Assembly: GCF_005239225.2 (NCBI RefSeq)
Contig: NC_133294.1
Location: 4,464,001 to 4,528,000 of the forward strand
Length of the DNA: 64,000 bases
Direction of reading: 5' to 3'
DNA from: Populus alba
Lineage: Eukaryota > Streptophyta > Magnoliopsida > Malpighiales > Salicaceae
The notes under the pieces: generated by a model
The model's database searches: none
Told to the model about the DNA's origin: nothing
Seen by the model: only the letters and a program-made list of their open reading frames with translations
Program-made: the position numbers and the translations under genes
In this document: piece by piece, positions 10,332 to 22,052 of the stretch
Numbering within the stretch: position 1 is the stretch's first letter
Layout: each line of letters opens with the position of its first letter

Positions 10332-10679
10332 ATGGCGGAGCTCATGAATAAAATCATAACGCGCAGAGACCTAGAAAACCGTCTGGCTTATCCAACCCAC
10401 AGTCTTTGGGCCTTTCCACTATTGTCCGAGGGCCAAACTTCAATACGTTTTGATGCACGAGATACTCTTGGGAAAGTCTGGAATCTTAAGCTTTCTACTC
10501 GGACTCAAGGCTATCCAAAACCAGCCATCACCGGAGAGTGGTTGTCACTTGTGCAAGAGAAGGGCCTTGGAGTCGGAGACAGGATCGTTCTGACTAGGGA
10601 AGTAGATGAAGATGATGAAGTGAGCTACGAAATCAGAACTGAACGCAAGATATTCAATGTTTGGGCCTGTGTCCATTAG
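10332..10679 (+). CDS. Small B3-domain-like protein (tandem copy 2)
   Basis: Intronless ATG-started ORF of 115 residues, a tandem paralogue of the gene at 3871. By eye it differs by nine substitutions and one deleted residue. Most changes are at the N-terminus (positions 2, 10, 12), in the loop after STRTQG, and in the last few residues; the core strands and the GEWLSLVQEKGL helix are conserved. No second domain or targeting signal is visible. Its promoter must differ from copy 1, because homology stops about 23 bp before the ATG and the GC-rich block lies directly upstream. The two copies may therefore be expressed differently, or copy 2 may be silent. Family assignment as for copy 1; function unknown. 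Confidence 0.72.
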   Translation: MAELMNKIITRRDLENRLAYPTHSLWAFPLLSEGQTSIRFDARDTLGKVWNLKLSTRTQGYPKPAITGEWLSLVQEKGLGVGDRIVLTREVDEDDEVSYEIRTERKIFNVWACVH

Positions 10680-13448
10680 GGGACATATCTTTGCCTATTG
10701 GTAAAACATATTACGCTTGCAGTATGCGAGTTAGTGACTGTTTTTCTAGCAAGCTGTTCTTAGTAATCTGCTAGGTGTTTTTAATTGTTGTTGTGTGATT
10801 TACATATTCTGTTTTTGTTCCTTGTATTTGCTTTTTTATATATGCAGCATACGAGTTACTCCATGCTACCTTCTGGCTCCATGGGTAGCAAGAGAGGAGT
10901 GGAGAGGCTGCTAGCTTTTTATATATGTATGGAGATTTCATTTTGTCAGTAGTACTGGTGTGTTACATATATTTGATGTATCTTCAACTTCTCAATCTAA
11001 GCCTCGTTTATTTTATTATGAATTTGGTCCTTAGCAGAACCAGATGAAAATACTTTATGTCTGACACTTGACTGCCGCAAAATTATCCTTAAAACACCCA
11101 AAGTACCATTTTCTAACCTTGCGATATCATTTCAATCAGTGTTGAAGACAAATTCTATTGTCGGCTAATCAAACATTAATTTTTTTTGTTTTTGATGAGA
11201 CAACAGAGCAACCGACCCCTGTCAAATTCTAGTATCAATTCAAACTAAGATTTTAGAGTAGAAGATCGCCCACATTTTGGATTAATACTATTTTCTAAAC
11301 ATTCCATTACATAAAAATATCTGGACTTAAAATTTACATAAACTTAAATATCAAATTAAAATAAATTCCTCTATATGTAAGTGTAAAAAGTTTGACAATA
11401 GAAAGTGAAGAAAATGAACATACCTCGAAAAATATTTATAAACAAAAAAATGAATATAAGAACACGAATTATCCCATAAAAAATCAAAGTTAAAAAAAAA
11501 AAAAAACCGAAGTAGTATATTTTATTTATTTATATTTTTGTTGGGTCCGGAGCAAATTATACCAAATTAAAATGCTTCATTGTTTGACATTTTACGGCCC
11601 CAAGATTATCCCCCAAACATTTCGAGCACCATTTTGTAACCTTGCGATGTCATTTCAATCAGTATCAACGACAAATTCTAGACAATTAAGCTCTTTTAAA
11701 CCTTTTCGTTGCCGGCGAACGGGGCAAGAGAACTAAGCAAAGGACATATGGCAATGGAGGTTCGAGCAGAAATAAGAGTCTTCTAGAGCGATTGTCAGTC
11801 TCAAATACCTTATGGTAGGCTGTGCTAGCTGCCAAAAAAGACAAGCAACAAGGTCAAAATGTGAAGAACCACACGCCAGCACTCGCAGGCTGTCTAGACT
11901 CTTTCATTTAGCCTTCCATCGATCGTTCGCATGCTGCAAGATTTGAGACATTAAGTGCAGATAGCAATAAATTGTATTTAATTTATAGGTTACATAGGTA
12001 AATTCCTTTTCTCATGAGAACCGGTGGAATATTATCTACACTAAAATGTATTTAATTTTCTTAAACTATTTATCAAAGTGTCATCATCAATCTTTAAAGA
12101 AAGATTTCATGGCATTGATCTTTGAAAATTTATTTAGAAAAAAATTTAAGTTTTCTAGTTTATCGGTCTTGGCTAGAAGTGTATTTTTTTCTCACATAAT
12201 GTTATTGAATTTTAAAAAACAAATTACATTGAACCAATTGATGAACAATCAATCTATTATTAAAAACAAATGCTACAATCCTCAATAACAGCTTTCTTTA
12301 ATGTATTTTCTTATGCAAAATTATATATTTATAAAGTAAATATTTTATATATTTATACTTATCTTTGAATTCATATTTTTTTGTTTATATTTTTATGTTG
12401 ATGAATGGAAAGAAAAGAGCTCGGATAGCTTATGAGGAAGTGCCCTTTCTAAGATTTCAGCCACCCTATAAATACATTTTGATTTCAATAATTTCTTTTG
12501 GTAAACTAACTAGTAAACGATTACATTTAATTTTCCGATACTCAAATAAAAAACTAATTGGATTATATATAGTTATTGAACTTCATGATAAAATCTGATG
12601 AAATTTCAAAGACAAGTGACAATTCAAATCACCTTGCTTTTCATTTCTTTCAACTTCTCGAAGAAGAAAAAAAAAATAGAGATGGAGATGGAAAATAGTT
12701 TTCTAGCTCTGTTTTTCTAATTTCACAATATGTGATATGCATAAGCCTCGAAGACTAAAGCCCAATAACATAATTATCCACACTCCATGTAAAGTTGGAA
12801 GCCATTGCATAGGGCTTATAGTCCAGTTAAACTCTAAAAGCAAGCAAAGAAGTCCACAAAAATAACAGAAGAGGACATTCTCAAGGCTCCAGCTGATTCA
12901 GAAGTATGAAAAACATTAACATTTTCCATGGAAACCCAATTTTTTCTTTGGTTGAAAGCCACAGCAGATTGGCACGGCAATAACCCACTGTTAAAACTAG
13001 GAAAGGCCAAGCTGAACAACAATGTTTTCATAGAGTTAATGTTCTGATATCTTCCAGAACCCTAATTTTACTGTCTCAAAACCAGTGAAACAATCAAAAC
13101 TTTGCGTTGATTTGGGTTACCAAGACAGGTGACGCCAATAAATTTCAGAGGTATCAAACCCTAATGCTTCTTGCATAGAGCAACTGTAATTTTTCCCGAT
13201 TCAAAACCCTCTATATCTCAGAAATAAACCCAGTAAATGGATCCATACTTGTTCATCACTTCATGACCCATACAGACCTAAAAATCTAAACCTTTCCCGA
13301 TTCCTCAAGCCCAATAGAACCCATTTTATTGATATACTATTAAAACAAGATTAGAGGTGGCAAAGTTCACGCATTTGCATCATTAGGACAGAAAAGAAAA
13401 ATAAAATAGAATAAGTAATATAATCCCCTAAAAAAAACAGCAAAATCT
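10680..13448. other. Non-coding 3' flank of B3-like copy 2
   Basis: Over 2.7 kb without a supported gene. The ORFs at 12046-12288 and 12365-12598 have no recognisable domain. The first lies in a block present only in this copy. Confidence 0.5.
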
Positions 13449-13456
13449 TACTAAAT

Positions 13457-13462
13457 CACGTG
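13457..13462. promoter_or_regulatory. G-box (CACGTG) upstream of GLX1
   Basis: The hexamer cacgtg, in the context tcacgtgaca, lies about 540 bp before the GLX1 start codon. It contains the ACGTG core of abscisic-acid response elements. Plant glyoxalase I genes are often stress-induced, so a role is plausible but not shown. The site falls just past the duplication boundary, so it belongs to the ancestral GLX1 promoter. Confidence 0.35.
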
Positions 13463-13555
13463 ACACAGCAAAGTCCAGCTGTCCACCACTAACCTGACAG
13501 CCACACGTCACAGCCCCGTCATTCCGATCTATTTGGAGCTCTTTTCAAAAATACT

Positions 13556-13735
13556 TTCAAAAAAAATTAAAAATTGAAATTTTTTTATTTTTTATTTTAT
13601 TTTAAATTAATATATTTTTTTTACGTTTTTAAATTATTTTGATATATTAATTTTAAAAATAATTTTTAAAAAATAAAAAAAATATTATTAACATATATTT
13701 TTAAATAAAAAATATTTTAAAAAATAATAGTACAC
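13556..13735. repeat. AT-rich dispersed repeat in GLX1 promoter
   Basis: An A/T-only block containing 'atatatttttaaataaaaaatattttaaaaaataa'-like sequence. It resembles blocks at about 120-255, 386-575, 20317-20470 and 49848-49993. The partly self-complementary layout suggests an eroded miniature transposon family. It lies about 270-450 bp before the GLX1 ATG. Confidence 0.5.
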
Positions 13736-14001
13736 AAGTAACAGCCACTCCCCCTCTAAACAAATGTGATCCTCGTGGCTTTAAAAACCCGTCCAGGTTC
13801 ATTACACAGTTATTCCTTAAAAGCCAGCCCCGGTTCATTTTCACAGTGATCACTTGAGCACCCCTACTCTCTCTGGTAACTTCTCTCTTTCTCTCTCATT
13901 ATTTCTAAAATTAGGGTTTCGAAACCCCAAATTTTTCATGATGATTTTCTGTAATTTGTGAATAGAGACGAAGCTGAATTTCTGATTTCAAGTATTACGG
14001 T

Positions 14002-17000
14002 ATGGCTGAGGAGGCAGCGAAAGCAGTGGAGCCTAATGCGGAGTTGCTAGAATGGCCGAAGAAGGACAAGCGTCGGTTACTTCATGCTGTGTATCGCGTC
14101 GGTGATCTTGAACGCACCATTAAGTGAGTGAGGTTTTGTTTTTGTTTTTGTATTTCTTTTTCGATTTTCTTAATGTTTTGTAATTTATTTTATTTTCTTC
14201 ATGTTTTGTTATTTATTTTTGTGAATTTATTTGTAATTAACTTTGCGTTTATTATGAAGTTTCGGTTTTTATTTTTATTTTTATTTTTGTTTGTTTTGGA
14301 ATTTATGTGATTTTAACTAAATTCATAGTTATATTTTTTTTTTAATGTTTTGTTTTGCAATTTGTGTGATTTTCTGCATATTTTGTGATTTGTTTTTTAA
14401 ATTTTGGTGTAATTAACTGTGCATTAGGTTTTTTCTTTTTCTTTTTTACAATTTGTGTGATTTTTCGTATATATTTTAAATTTGGGTGTTTTCTAATTTA
14501 TGTAGAATTAAATACGCACATGTAGAAAGTCTGAAGTTTTATGCCTTGGTTTGTTTGTTTTCTGCAATTTAAACCTAAGAGTTTGAAATGCTTGGGAGTT
14601 TTGTCATGTGTGATTTTGCAAATTTGTATTTGCGATTTAGTACTCAATGGTGTTATATTGTGGCATTCAGTAGGCATTTAATATAAAGGTTGGATTTTGA
14701 TTTGTTTGTTTTTGTGCTGTTGGTGAAGGTTTTACACAGAAGGATTTGGAATGAAGTTATTGAGGCATAGGGATATACCAGAAGAGAAATACTCCAATGC
14801 ATTTCTTGGGTTTGGACCTGAAGAGTCGAATTTTGTTGTCGAGTTGACTTATAGTATGTTCCTCTCAAAATCGTATCCCTTTTTCCTTAATTTTGTTTTC
14901 ACATGTAAATTCATTGGTTATTTACGTATTTGTTTTGTTTGTGAAAGGTAAATCACATAGGAAAAAATGGACCGATGATAGACATTGGTATCGTGTAGTA
15001 TAATAAAAGGAGTTATGCTGCAGGGAATCTCTTTATGTTGTTTAATGAATAGTGGACTCTTCAGATTCAAATGGGTCATTGTTTATGTTTCTCAAACTTT
15101 TTATAAATTTTATTCTTTTATAATTGAAATTTATGTTTTTTGTATGTGTTGTTCACTAATTACTTATGTATTTGCTTGCTACCTTTCACCTTCATTATTT
15201 TCTAGCATGTTGATCTTCTTTGAGGAAGATGATAATAAGCTAAGAATTTTTGTGGTGTGGAATGAGATCTACGTATAATGGTTATCCATATTAGAACTCT
15301 TTGTGCTATTGGATAGGGATTGATTTCCGTATCCAAGGAGTGAGGCATTACTGTTACTGTGATGGTTATATGGATTTTACTTCCAGGACACAATTGTTAA
15401 TGTGTTTCTGATGTTGGAAAGTAGTGAAGGGGTTAGAAATGGCTAGGTTTTGCATGAAAAATCCATTTAATCATATCATTGCGCAACAAAAAATCGACTG
15501 AAATCTTTCAATCCTCTTCCTTGTGTGGCACTGGCAATTTATGTACTTGGTTGATAATTTACAGATTATGGAGTCAATTCATATGATATTGGATCTGGTT
15601 TTGGGCATTTTGCAATTGCAACTGAGGATGTAAGTGTCATGCTATGTTTGTAGGTTTTTAAGCTGATGTATTTTTATCCCCTACTTGGTGCCATGAATAA
15701 ATCGTGTTTCATGGTCTTTTAGGTTTACAAGCTGGTGGAGAAACTTCGTGCCATTGGTGGCAACATTACTAGGGAGCCTGGTCCTGTCAAAGGTGGTACA
15801 TCTGTCATCGCTTTTGTGAAGGATCCTGATGGTTACACTTTTGAGCTTATCCAAAGAGGTCCAACTCCTGAGCCCCTGTGCCAAGTAATGCTTCGTGTAG
15901 GAGATCTTGATCGCTCTATCAAGTTCTATGAAAAGGTATTACTGATTGTATGTGTGAATTTTGTTTGATCTGAGATGGTAATGGCAGGAGCAATTATTAA
16001 GTAGGCGAGGCAATATTTAATGACAGAATATTTTAGCATCTGCAGAAAAGAACCCATTTTATTTGGGCTATTAATTGGTTTCCATGTAATTAGCGATCAG
16101 GTGAGAGCTCATCTTCAGGATGGTTATAAAGAAAATAACTATCAGCAAGAATTTAAACCGAATACCATTTTTGGGTTGATATGATGGGTTGTTTTTAAAT
16201 CTCAATTGATTAATTTAAACCTGACTCTTTAATAACAGAACTTGGTTGAATTTTAAACTTGTTTGGTCTTTAGGAATTTATGATTGCCCCTTCTTTTCAG
16301 TAAATCAGTCAAGTCTAGTTCTATATGTTTGTGAGGCTACCATGTTGCGGGCATCATGGAACTAGCAATGACCCAAAACAACACATTTGAACTAAGCTTT
16401 GGTTTTTCCTTCTGTGCAGGCCTTGGGGATGAAGCTATTAAGGAAGATTGACAGACCTGAGCAGAAGGTGAAATGTTCTCTTTAATGATTTGATTCATAT
16501 ATTTAGTTTTAGGTGTACTAATATTCTTTGAGATATAGATGAGGCTATTGAGTTCACTCACCTTGTTGATTGCACATCACAGTACACTCTAGCCATGATT
16601 GGCTATGATGATGAAGACAAGACCACTGTCCTAGAATTGACGTACAATTATGGAGTGACTGAATACACCAAAGGAAATGCATATGCGCAGGTGAGTTAAA
16701 TTCATTCTTTCACCTATTCTATCTCCTTGACATTTCCTCTGCTTGAACACTGATGAATCTGGTATTCCTTATAGGTTGCAATCTGTACTGATGATGTGTA
16801 CAAAAGTGGTGAGGTTGTCAACCTTGTAATACAAGAGCTCGGTGGCAAGATAACCCGTCAACCTGGACCAATTCCAGGAATCAACACCAAAATTACCTCT
16901 TTTCTTGATCCAGATGGCTGGAAAACTGTAAGTTTTTTCTAATAAATTTTGGGTTCAAAGTTAAATAAGATGTTGCATACTTCTCTGCTTTCTAGTATTC

Positions 17001-17446
17001 TATTACATTTGTCTAATTGTTGAAATTGGCTGGAAAGGGATATCTAATTTCATTTTTGTTTTCAATTTATTAACTAAAATGTTATATACAATCAGAAAAA
17101 TTCTGGACAAAATGGTATCTTATCCACACTAAATTTGTCTGACTGATAATCTGCTTGCCTTTTGAGTTGAGAAAACAAGACTTTCGAGTCTCAAAGAAGA
17201 ATCAAGTGTGACTGCACGTGGGAAAATTAATTTAGTTTATATCCCTTTGAGTCTCAAAAGCTAGACTTGCTAGTCTTTCCGGGCTATAGGAGAAAAAGAT
17301 ATTGTTGGCCAGAAGATGTGTTAAATAGATCTGTTAAACATAGATTCTGCAGTTCTGAGTTTGTCTCCTAGTTATTATTGCTGTTTACTCTGTAATTGTA
17401 GGTTCTGGTTGACAATGAAGACTTTCTCAAAGAGCTGCACGGGTAA
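14002..17446 (+). CDS. Glyoxalase I (lactoylglutathione lyase), 8 exons
   Basis: Converts the hemithioacetal of methylglyoxal and glutathione to S-lactoylglutathione, the first step of cytosolic methylglyoxal detoxification. The coding exons read 14002-14123, 14729-14853, 15565-15629, 15723-15935, 16420-16467, 16583-16690, 16775-16927 and 17402-17446; all junctions are GT-AG and the frame closes to 292 residues. It has two glyoxalase domains in tandem (about 25-150 and 155-285), as in plant monomeric enzymes. Domain 1 shows the four metal ligands expected from bacterial GlxA: H28, E79 (VVELTYNYG), H97 ([11 protein letters not shown]) and E145 (YTFELIQ). In domain 2 both histidine positions are glutamine ([21 protein letters not shown]), so that half is probably non-catalytic. 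No transit peptide is apparent. A CT-rich leader precedes the ATG and a G-box lies at 13457. From memory it is closest to Arabidopsis At1g11840. Confidence 0.95.
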
Positions 17447-19236
17447 TTGCTCAAACAGAGGATTCTGGGTCCATTAGCTGCGGATATATGAAGAATAAGT
17501 AGGCCGGTGTTTGTATTTATATCCATAGCAGCCAGTAATCCCTGTTTCGATATGGCTGTTGCTTGTGTCCACTTGAGATGTATGGATCTGCTGCTACTTC
17601 GAACTGAGAAAATGTTGTGTTTTTGAGTGGCATTTCTGACTTGCATGGTTATTATCAGTTTCCTGCCTCCTCTTCAGCTTTGTGCTAATAATAATCATAG
17701 TTATAAGATCCGTACTGGGTTCTGTGTTCTGGCTTGGGTTTTCTATAAATGAAATAATAGCACCATTCATCTTCATTTGATCTATTTTATCTGTTGTGTG
17801 GACATCACCAAAATATATATTGAGAGTCGTCATAACCACCAGAGATTCAGGGGGGGTACTTGTAGTTTTTTTATTATCCAGATTTCCTTTAAAAATTTTA
17901 ACTTGTAAGAGCACATATCATGCTTTGAAGATCAAGCTAATCAACTTCTAAGAATTTGCCCAGCATCCATTTGTCATTTTTTTTTATCTGACTCTTTTTT
18001 TTTTTTTTTTAACACATGGACTTCTTAACAATGCAATCCTGTAATATAACCAACGTTAAATTCTTCTTTTAAAAAAGAAAAAGAAAAAAGAAAGCTTCAA
18101 TAGGTGAATATAACCCGTGAGTCTTGTTCGTGCATTCAACTGAGTCCTTAACCAGTCTTTTCCTTCCTTTCAATCCCAGGATTTCTAAACCATACCAGAA
18201 CCACAACTTTTATTGGAAGCTTTTTATTTTATTTTCCCTCATTCCACGCATGGCTATTTGATGAACGCAGACCCAAGGTGACCCGGATCCATCGCTTCTA
18301 AATAAAAGCGAAAGAAAAATCCCTCTGCAAGATACAAGGCTAAAGTACTACGAGAACTGCTTTTCCTTTTTATTTACTCTTGCATACTGCTGATGTCAAC
18401 ATTGGATTTAAGGACAGGATGCGTCAAAAGTTCAATTTACTCTAGCATACCGTAGGTGAGGATTTCTTACAATCTTAAAACTTCAAGATTCTCCTTACAA
18501 GTTCTGTGGCAATCAGTGCTGAAAGCAAACTTCAATGAGATGAGCAAAACCCGAACATCATGTTCTTGCATAATTCAACGATGGGACTCGTAAGATTACA
18601 TATACTCGAAACATTCATGGTGGTGGTGATACGGGACTATCATCTCACTTCACTATTCAGCTAACATATATACAAAGAAAGAGAGAAAATCAAGGTAATT
18701 ATGATAATGGTTCTTACAGTTTTGTTGAACGAAAGAGATAAAATGACTTGCTCAGACCTGATGATAGATAGAAAAGAAACTGTAGCAGTACAAGGTTTCT
18801 GTTGCTTTGATCTTTCTTTTCTTCTTCTTGTCACCAACCTCTTCTCTTCCACTCTGTCTCTGTCTTTCCTTCTTTCTTTCTTTTTTTCCCTCCCTTTCCT
18901 TCCTCTTGTTGGTGTCGTTTTATAGGTGAATAATACTCCTTGAGGGAAGGAAACAAACCACCGACTTTACGAGGGTTCATTCCTGAGCATAACGGTGAAA
19001 ACCACATGCACCTTTCCCTATTCTGCCCATGCACTCCTCACGCGCCTCCTTGTGCCAGCCACTTTAGCTTTGTCTTCTTTGCTCGGATGCTCAGACCTGA
19101 CCCGATAACATGGCCCGATTTGACTCGACATGTAATCCAACACATCTCCACGTAAGCCGTCCCGATAGCCGGAGATCACTCCATCTTACCATGACAGCAT
19201 TATGGCCCCATTATCTTTTGCCACGTCAGACAAACC
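17447..19236. other. Intergenic region downstream of GLX1
   Basis: Begins with the GLX1 3' UTR. There are poly-T and poly-A runs near 17995 and 18070 and a CT-rich tract at about 18810-18910. From about 18940 to 19235 the GC content rises and the sequence looks promoter- or transcript-like, but no ORF with a known domain is present. Confidence 0.5.
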
Positions 19237-19237
19237 T

Positions 19238-19550
19238 GTTGAAAATGGCTGGTAAGATTCCAGGTGAAACCAATTTTGTTCGTGGAAGAAAGGTCATCCA
19301 TGTCGATCTCCCATTGTGGCCTACTCCAATTGCGAAGCCGATTGAAATCCTTCCATGCTATTGAGAACACGAATGGTTATAGTTCTGGACTGTCTGTTTT
19401 CCTCTCGAAACTTCTCTACCGCATTCATCTCTGTGTTGTTAGCATGTATTAAACCTCCTGATGATATTAATATAATTGAGTGTCATGAGCTAGCCTGTTC
19501 AGTTGTTACTTGAATTAAGTTTTTCGTCTGATACTTTTTGTACTTCTTTT
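19238..19550 (+). pseudogene. 3' fragment of an F-box gene
   Basis: From 'gttgaaaatggctggtaag' the sequence matches 37432 onward, the 3' end of the F-box gene. The last 42 codons are open and end at the same stop (19362-19364). Key residues MAGKIPG and LPLWPTPIAKPIEILPCY are shared, with several substitutions between. Homology continues about 185 bp into the 3' UTR ('gttacttgaattaagttt'). Upstream of 19238 there is no F-box sequence, so only the tail was duplicated or survived. The flanking ORF start at 19110 is unrelated DNA read in the same frame. Confidence 0.85.
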
Positions 19551-19718
19551 AGGTTTATGTGGGTGGGTTTGTTGTTGTGAATGACGAGTGAATCAAAGCA
19601 ATAAGACTTGCTGACATTGTAGCTAAAACAACTAAACTGGAATTATCGAAAGTAGAAAATGATCAGCTATATCCAGGCTCTAACTATACTTAAGTTTTAA
19701 GCATTACATAGTAAGGGG

Positions 19719-19719
<1 letters not shown>

Positions 19720-19785
<66 letters not shown>
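19720..19785. repeat. (AT)n(CA)n microsatellite
   Basis: About five AT units followed directly by about 27 AC units. A long compound dinucleotide repeat of this kind is likely to vary in length between individuals. Confidence 0.97.
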
Positions 19786-21020
19786 AAGATTGATGTGTAG
19801 TCTGGGCAACATTCTTTTAGTCCAATATAATAGTATTGAATTTTGTTATTTTTAGACTGGCTGACTTAATGAATGTTTTTATTTTAATTTTTAAAAATAA
19901 TATTAGTTATATTATTTTTAAAATATTATTTTAGAATTAATTCAAATTATCGCAATCCAACACTCTCAATTAGATTATCTACGCTTATATTTGCATACCA
20001 AAAGGTGAAATCATGCATAAAACGTCAGATTATGAAATGAGCTGACGTACCTGTCTCCCTTGTTGAAGTAGAGTGGTGGTTGAATTAAGAGAACAAAAAT
20101 TGCTTTAATGATTCTTTTAATTTCTCAATATGCTACTGCCGCTACTCTCTTGCTTTGGCAGTTCCTGGCTGGCTGGCTTGGCATTATTGACTTGATTGGT
20201 TCTCGGAGATTTTATCTCAATTTTGTTCCACATTTCTTGGTTCTTGGTATTTTCATAGCCCAAATCATTTCATTCTATGGGAGTGTTTGTTTAAATGGCA
20301 TAGCTGTGTTGTTTTAAGAATTAAAATTTTTTTATTTAAATTAATATTTTTTTTTCTTATGTTTTTTATATTAATTTGATGTGATGATAACAAAATTAAA
20401 AAAAAAACAAAAATATATATTTTTATATATTTTAAATAAAAATAACTTTGAAAAATTACGATTACCGCAATTTCATATGTTATCTAAATCTGCATTTGGT
20501 GCAAGGAAACATTAATATTGACTTGAAATTGGTCGCATCAATTTTGAAATTGCTTGTTCTATGTAATTTCATGAGAAGATCACTGGCTATAGTTTGGATT
20601 CTCCATGAAAATCTTTATGATCTACATAAAATCAATTCTTTTTATGAACTAGATTTAGCAGCACAAAATCATTTCTTTTTATACCATAAAAATATGAGAA
20701 ATTGGCAGGAAGCTATTAACCTTTCTTTTCATACGGTTCCTAAGAAACGCCCTCATCCTACGGTTCCAAGGCCATCCAATGAATCCTTTTAAGCAAGGAT
20801 GATTCTTGTATCTTCTAATTTTTATTTATTATAAGAAAAAAATCACTTCCCCCCAACTCTTAGGGTTATCAAAATTTATTAGGCATATATTTAATGATAT
20901 TTTCTCATTGCTTATCAAGATTTATAAAATAAAATAAAATTAAGTAACTTTTTATGCAACCCACAGTTATAAAATTAGGTTAAAATTCACGTGAATGTGA
21001 TTTGGTATAAAAAATCTACC

Positions 21021-21024
<4 letters not shown>

Positions 21025-21055
<31 letters not shown>
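21025..21055. repeat. (GA)n microsatellite
   Basis: About fifteen uninterrupted GA units in the context cggcagagagag...gagaacatttc. Confidence 0.95.
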
Positions 21056-21058
<3 letters not shown>

Positions 21059-22052
21059 ATTTCAGCTGGTATAAAACCTAGCATTCACTTGGTCCACCAG
21101 GTTTTCTATTTCTCAAAATAAAAGAAAACGACATATGTTCTTTCTTTTTTCTCGCATGTAAAGAACATCAATTTGACGTAAGCTGTGAGTTTTGATGCAT
21201 GCTTTACTGCGCTAGAATTATTGAGATTAGATTCATGCCTTGTCAAAACTAGCTACTGATCTCCAATTAGATAAATAAGTAATAATTAAAAGATCAGTAA
21301 TATATAAGTTGAATAAAACACAATTTCAGCTACTAAATTTAATAATATCATACAAACCTGAAAGTCCGGATGGCTAATTAAAATATAATAGGAAGGCAAA
21401 ATCTGTCAGAAGAAGTTGGTTCAGGCATGTATATACTCTTTAGCACGGCCATTCGTGCGAAAGAAGAAATTAAGCAGATTGCAGCCCGTTCATGTATGAT
21501 TTGTCGAAAGGGAAAATTATAATTGTTATATTATTACAAGAAACTCTAAACATCCCTTTCTTTCTAAGGAGTGTATCCTTCGAGGTTTGGGTCCCTCCTC
21601 GGTTTTGTCAGGTGTGGATCTGTCCGTCGGCGCCGTCGAAGTTCGCTTTAATATAAAAGTTTAGCATAATTTCTTGGTCTGTTAGAGCTTCTCTTATAAT
21701 TTTCAACAATCTACCAATGCTTATAAGAAATTGAAAATAAAATAAAATTAAAAAACACCAAAATATTTTATACAAAGATGGAATTACAAGCTAAAAAACT
21801 GATCATGGTACGTAGCATATGCCCCTTTCATATAAAGAAAAAAACGGATATAAAAACACAAGAGCCCACCGTATACTGGTAAGTCAACAGTCCTATAAAC
21901 AAAGTACAGGAACTAGTGATTAATGGTGCAAACTACTACAAAGGATGCAAGGTGCGAAGACTAAACGCCACGAAAGAAAGGGGCAATTTGTTTGTCTTCA
22001 TTTTTTATAAGAAATTAACCACAGCTTTAGCTCACCTTAGGTATTTCCATCT

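Larger units (their letters stand above)
10309..13448 (+). repeat. Segmental duplication, copy 2
   Basis: Collinear with 3848-6350 plus 9367-9473, and lacking the 3-kb insertion. It has blocks absent from copy 1, including an internal duplication: 11575-11690 repeats, in diverged form, the sequence at 11052-11170 (shared 'accttgcgat' and 'tcatttcaatcagt'). Its right end continues straight into the GLX1 promoter. Confidence 0.9.
19551..22052. other. Intergenic region with microsatellites
   Basis: No supported gene. Contains the (AT)/(CA) microsatellite at 19720-19785, a GA microsatellite at 21025-21055 and an AT-rich dispersed repeat at about 20317-20470. A hydrophobic 69-codon ORF at 20108-20317 starts with ATG but has no recognisable domain; the ORF at 20448-20792 starts at TTG. 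The region at 21560-21660 is more GC-rich and resembles promoter DNA. Confidence 0.5.

Noticed and set aside
20108..20317. A 69-codon hydrophobic ORF as a membrane protein
   Set aside because: It has an ATG, but T-rich DNA yields hydrophobic residues by chance. No family resemblance and no supporting context.
20448..20792. A 114-codon ORF as a gene
   Set aside because: It starts at TTG, overlaps the edge of an AT-rich dispersed repeat, and has no recognisable domain.
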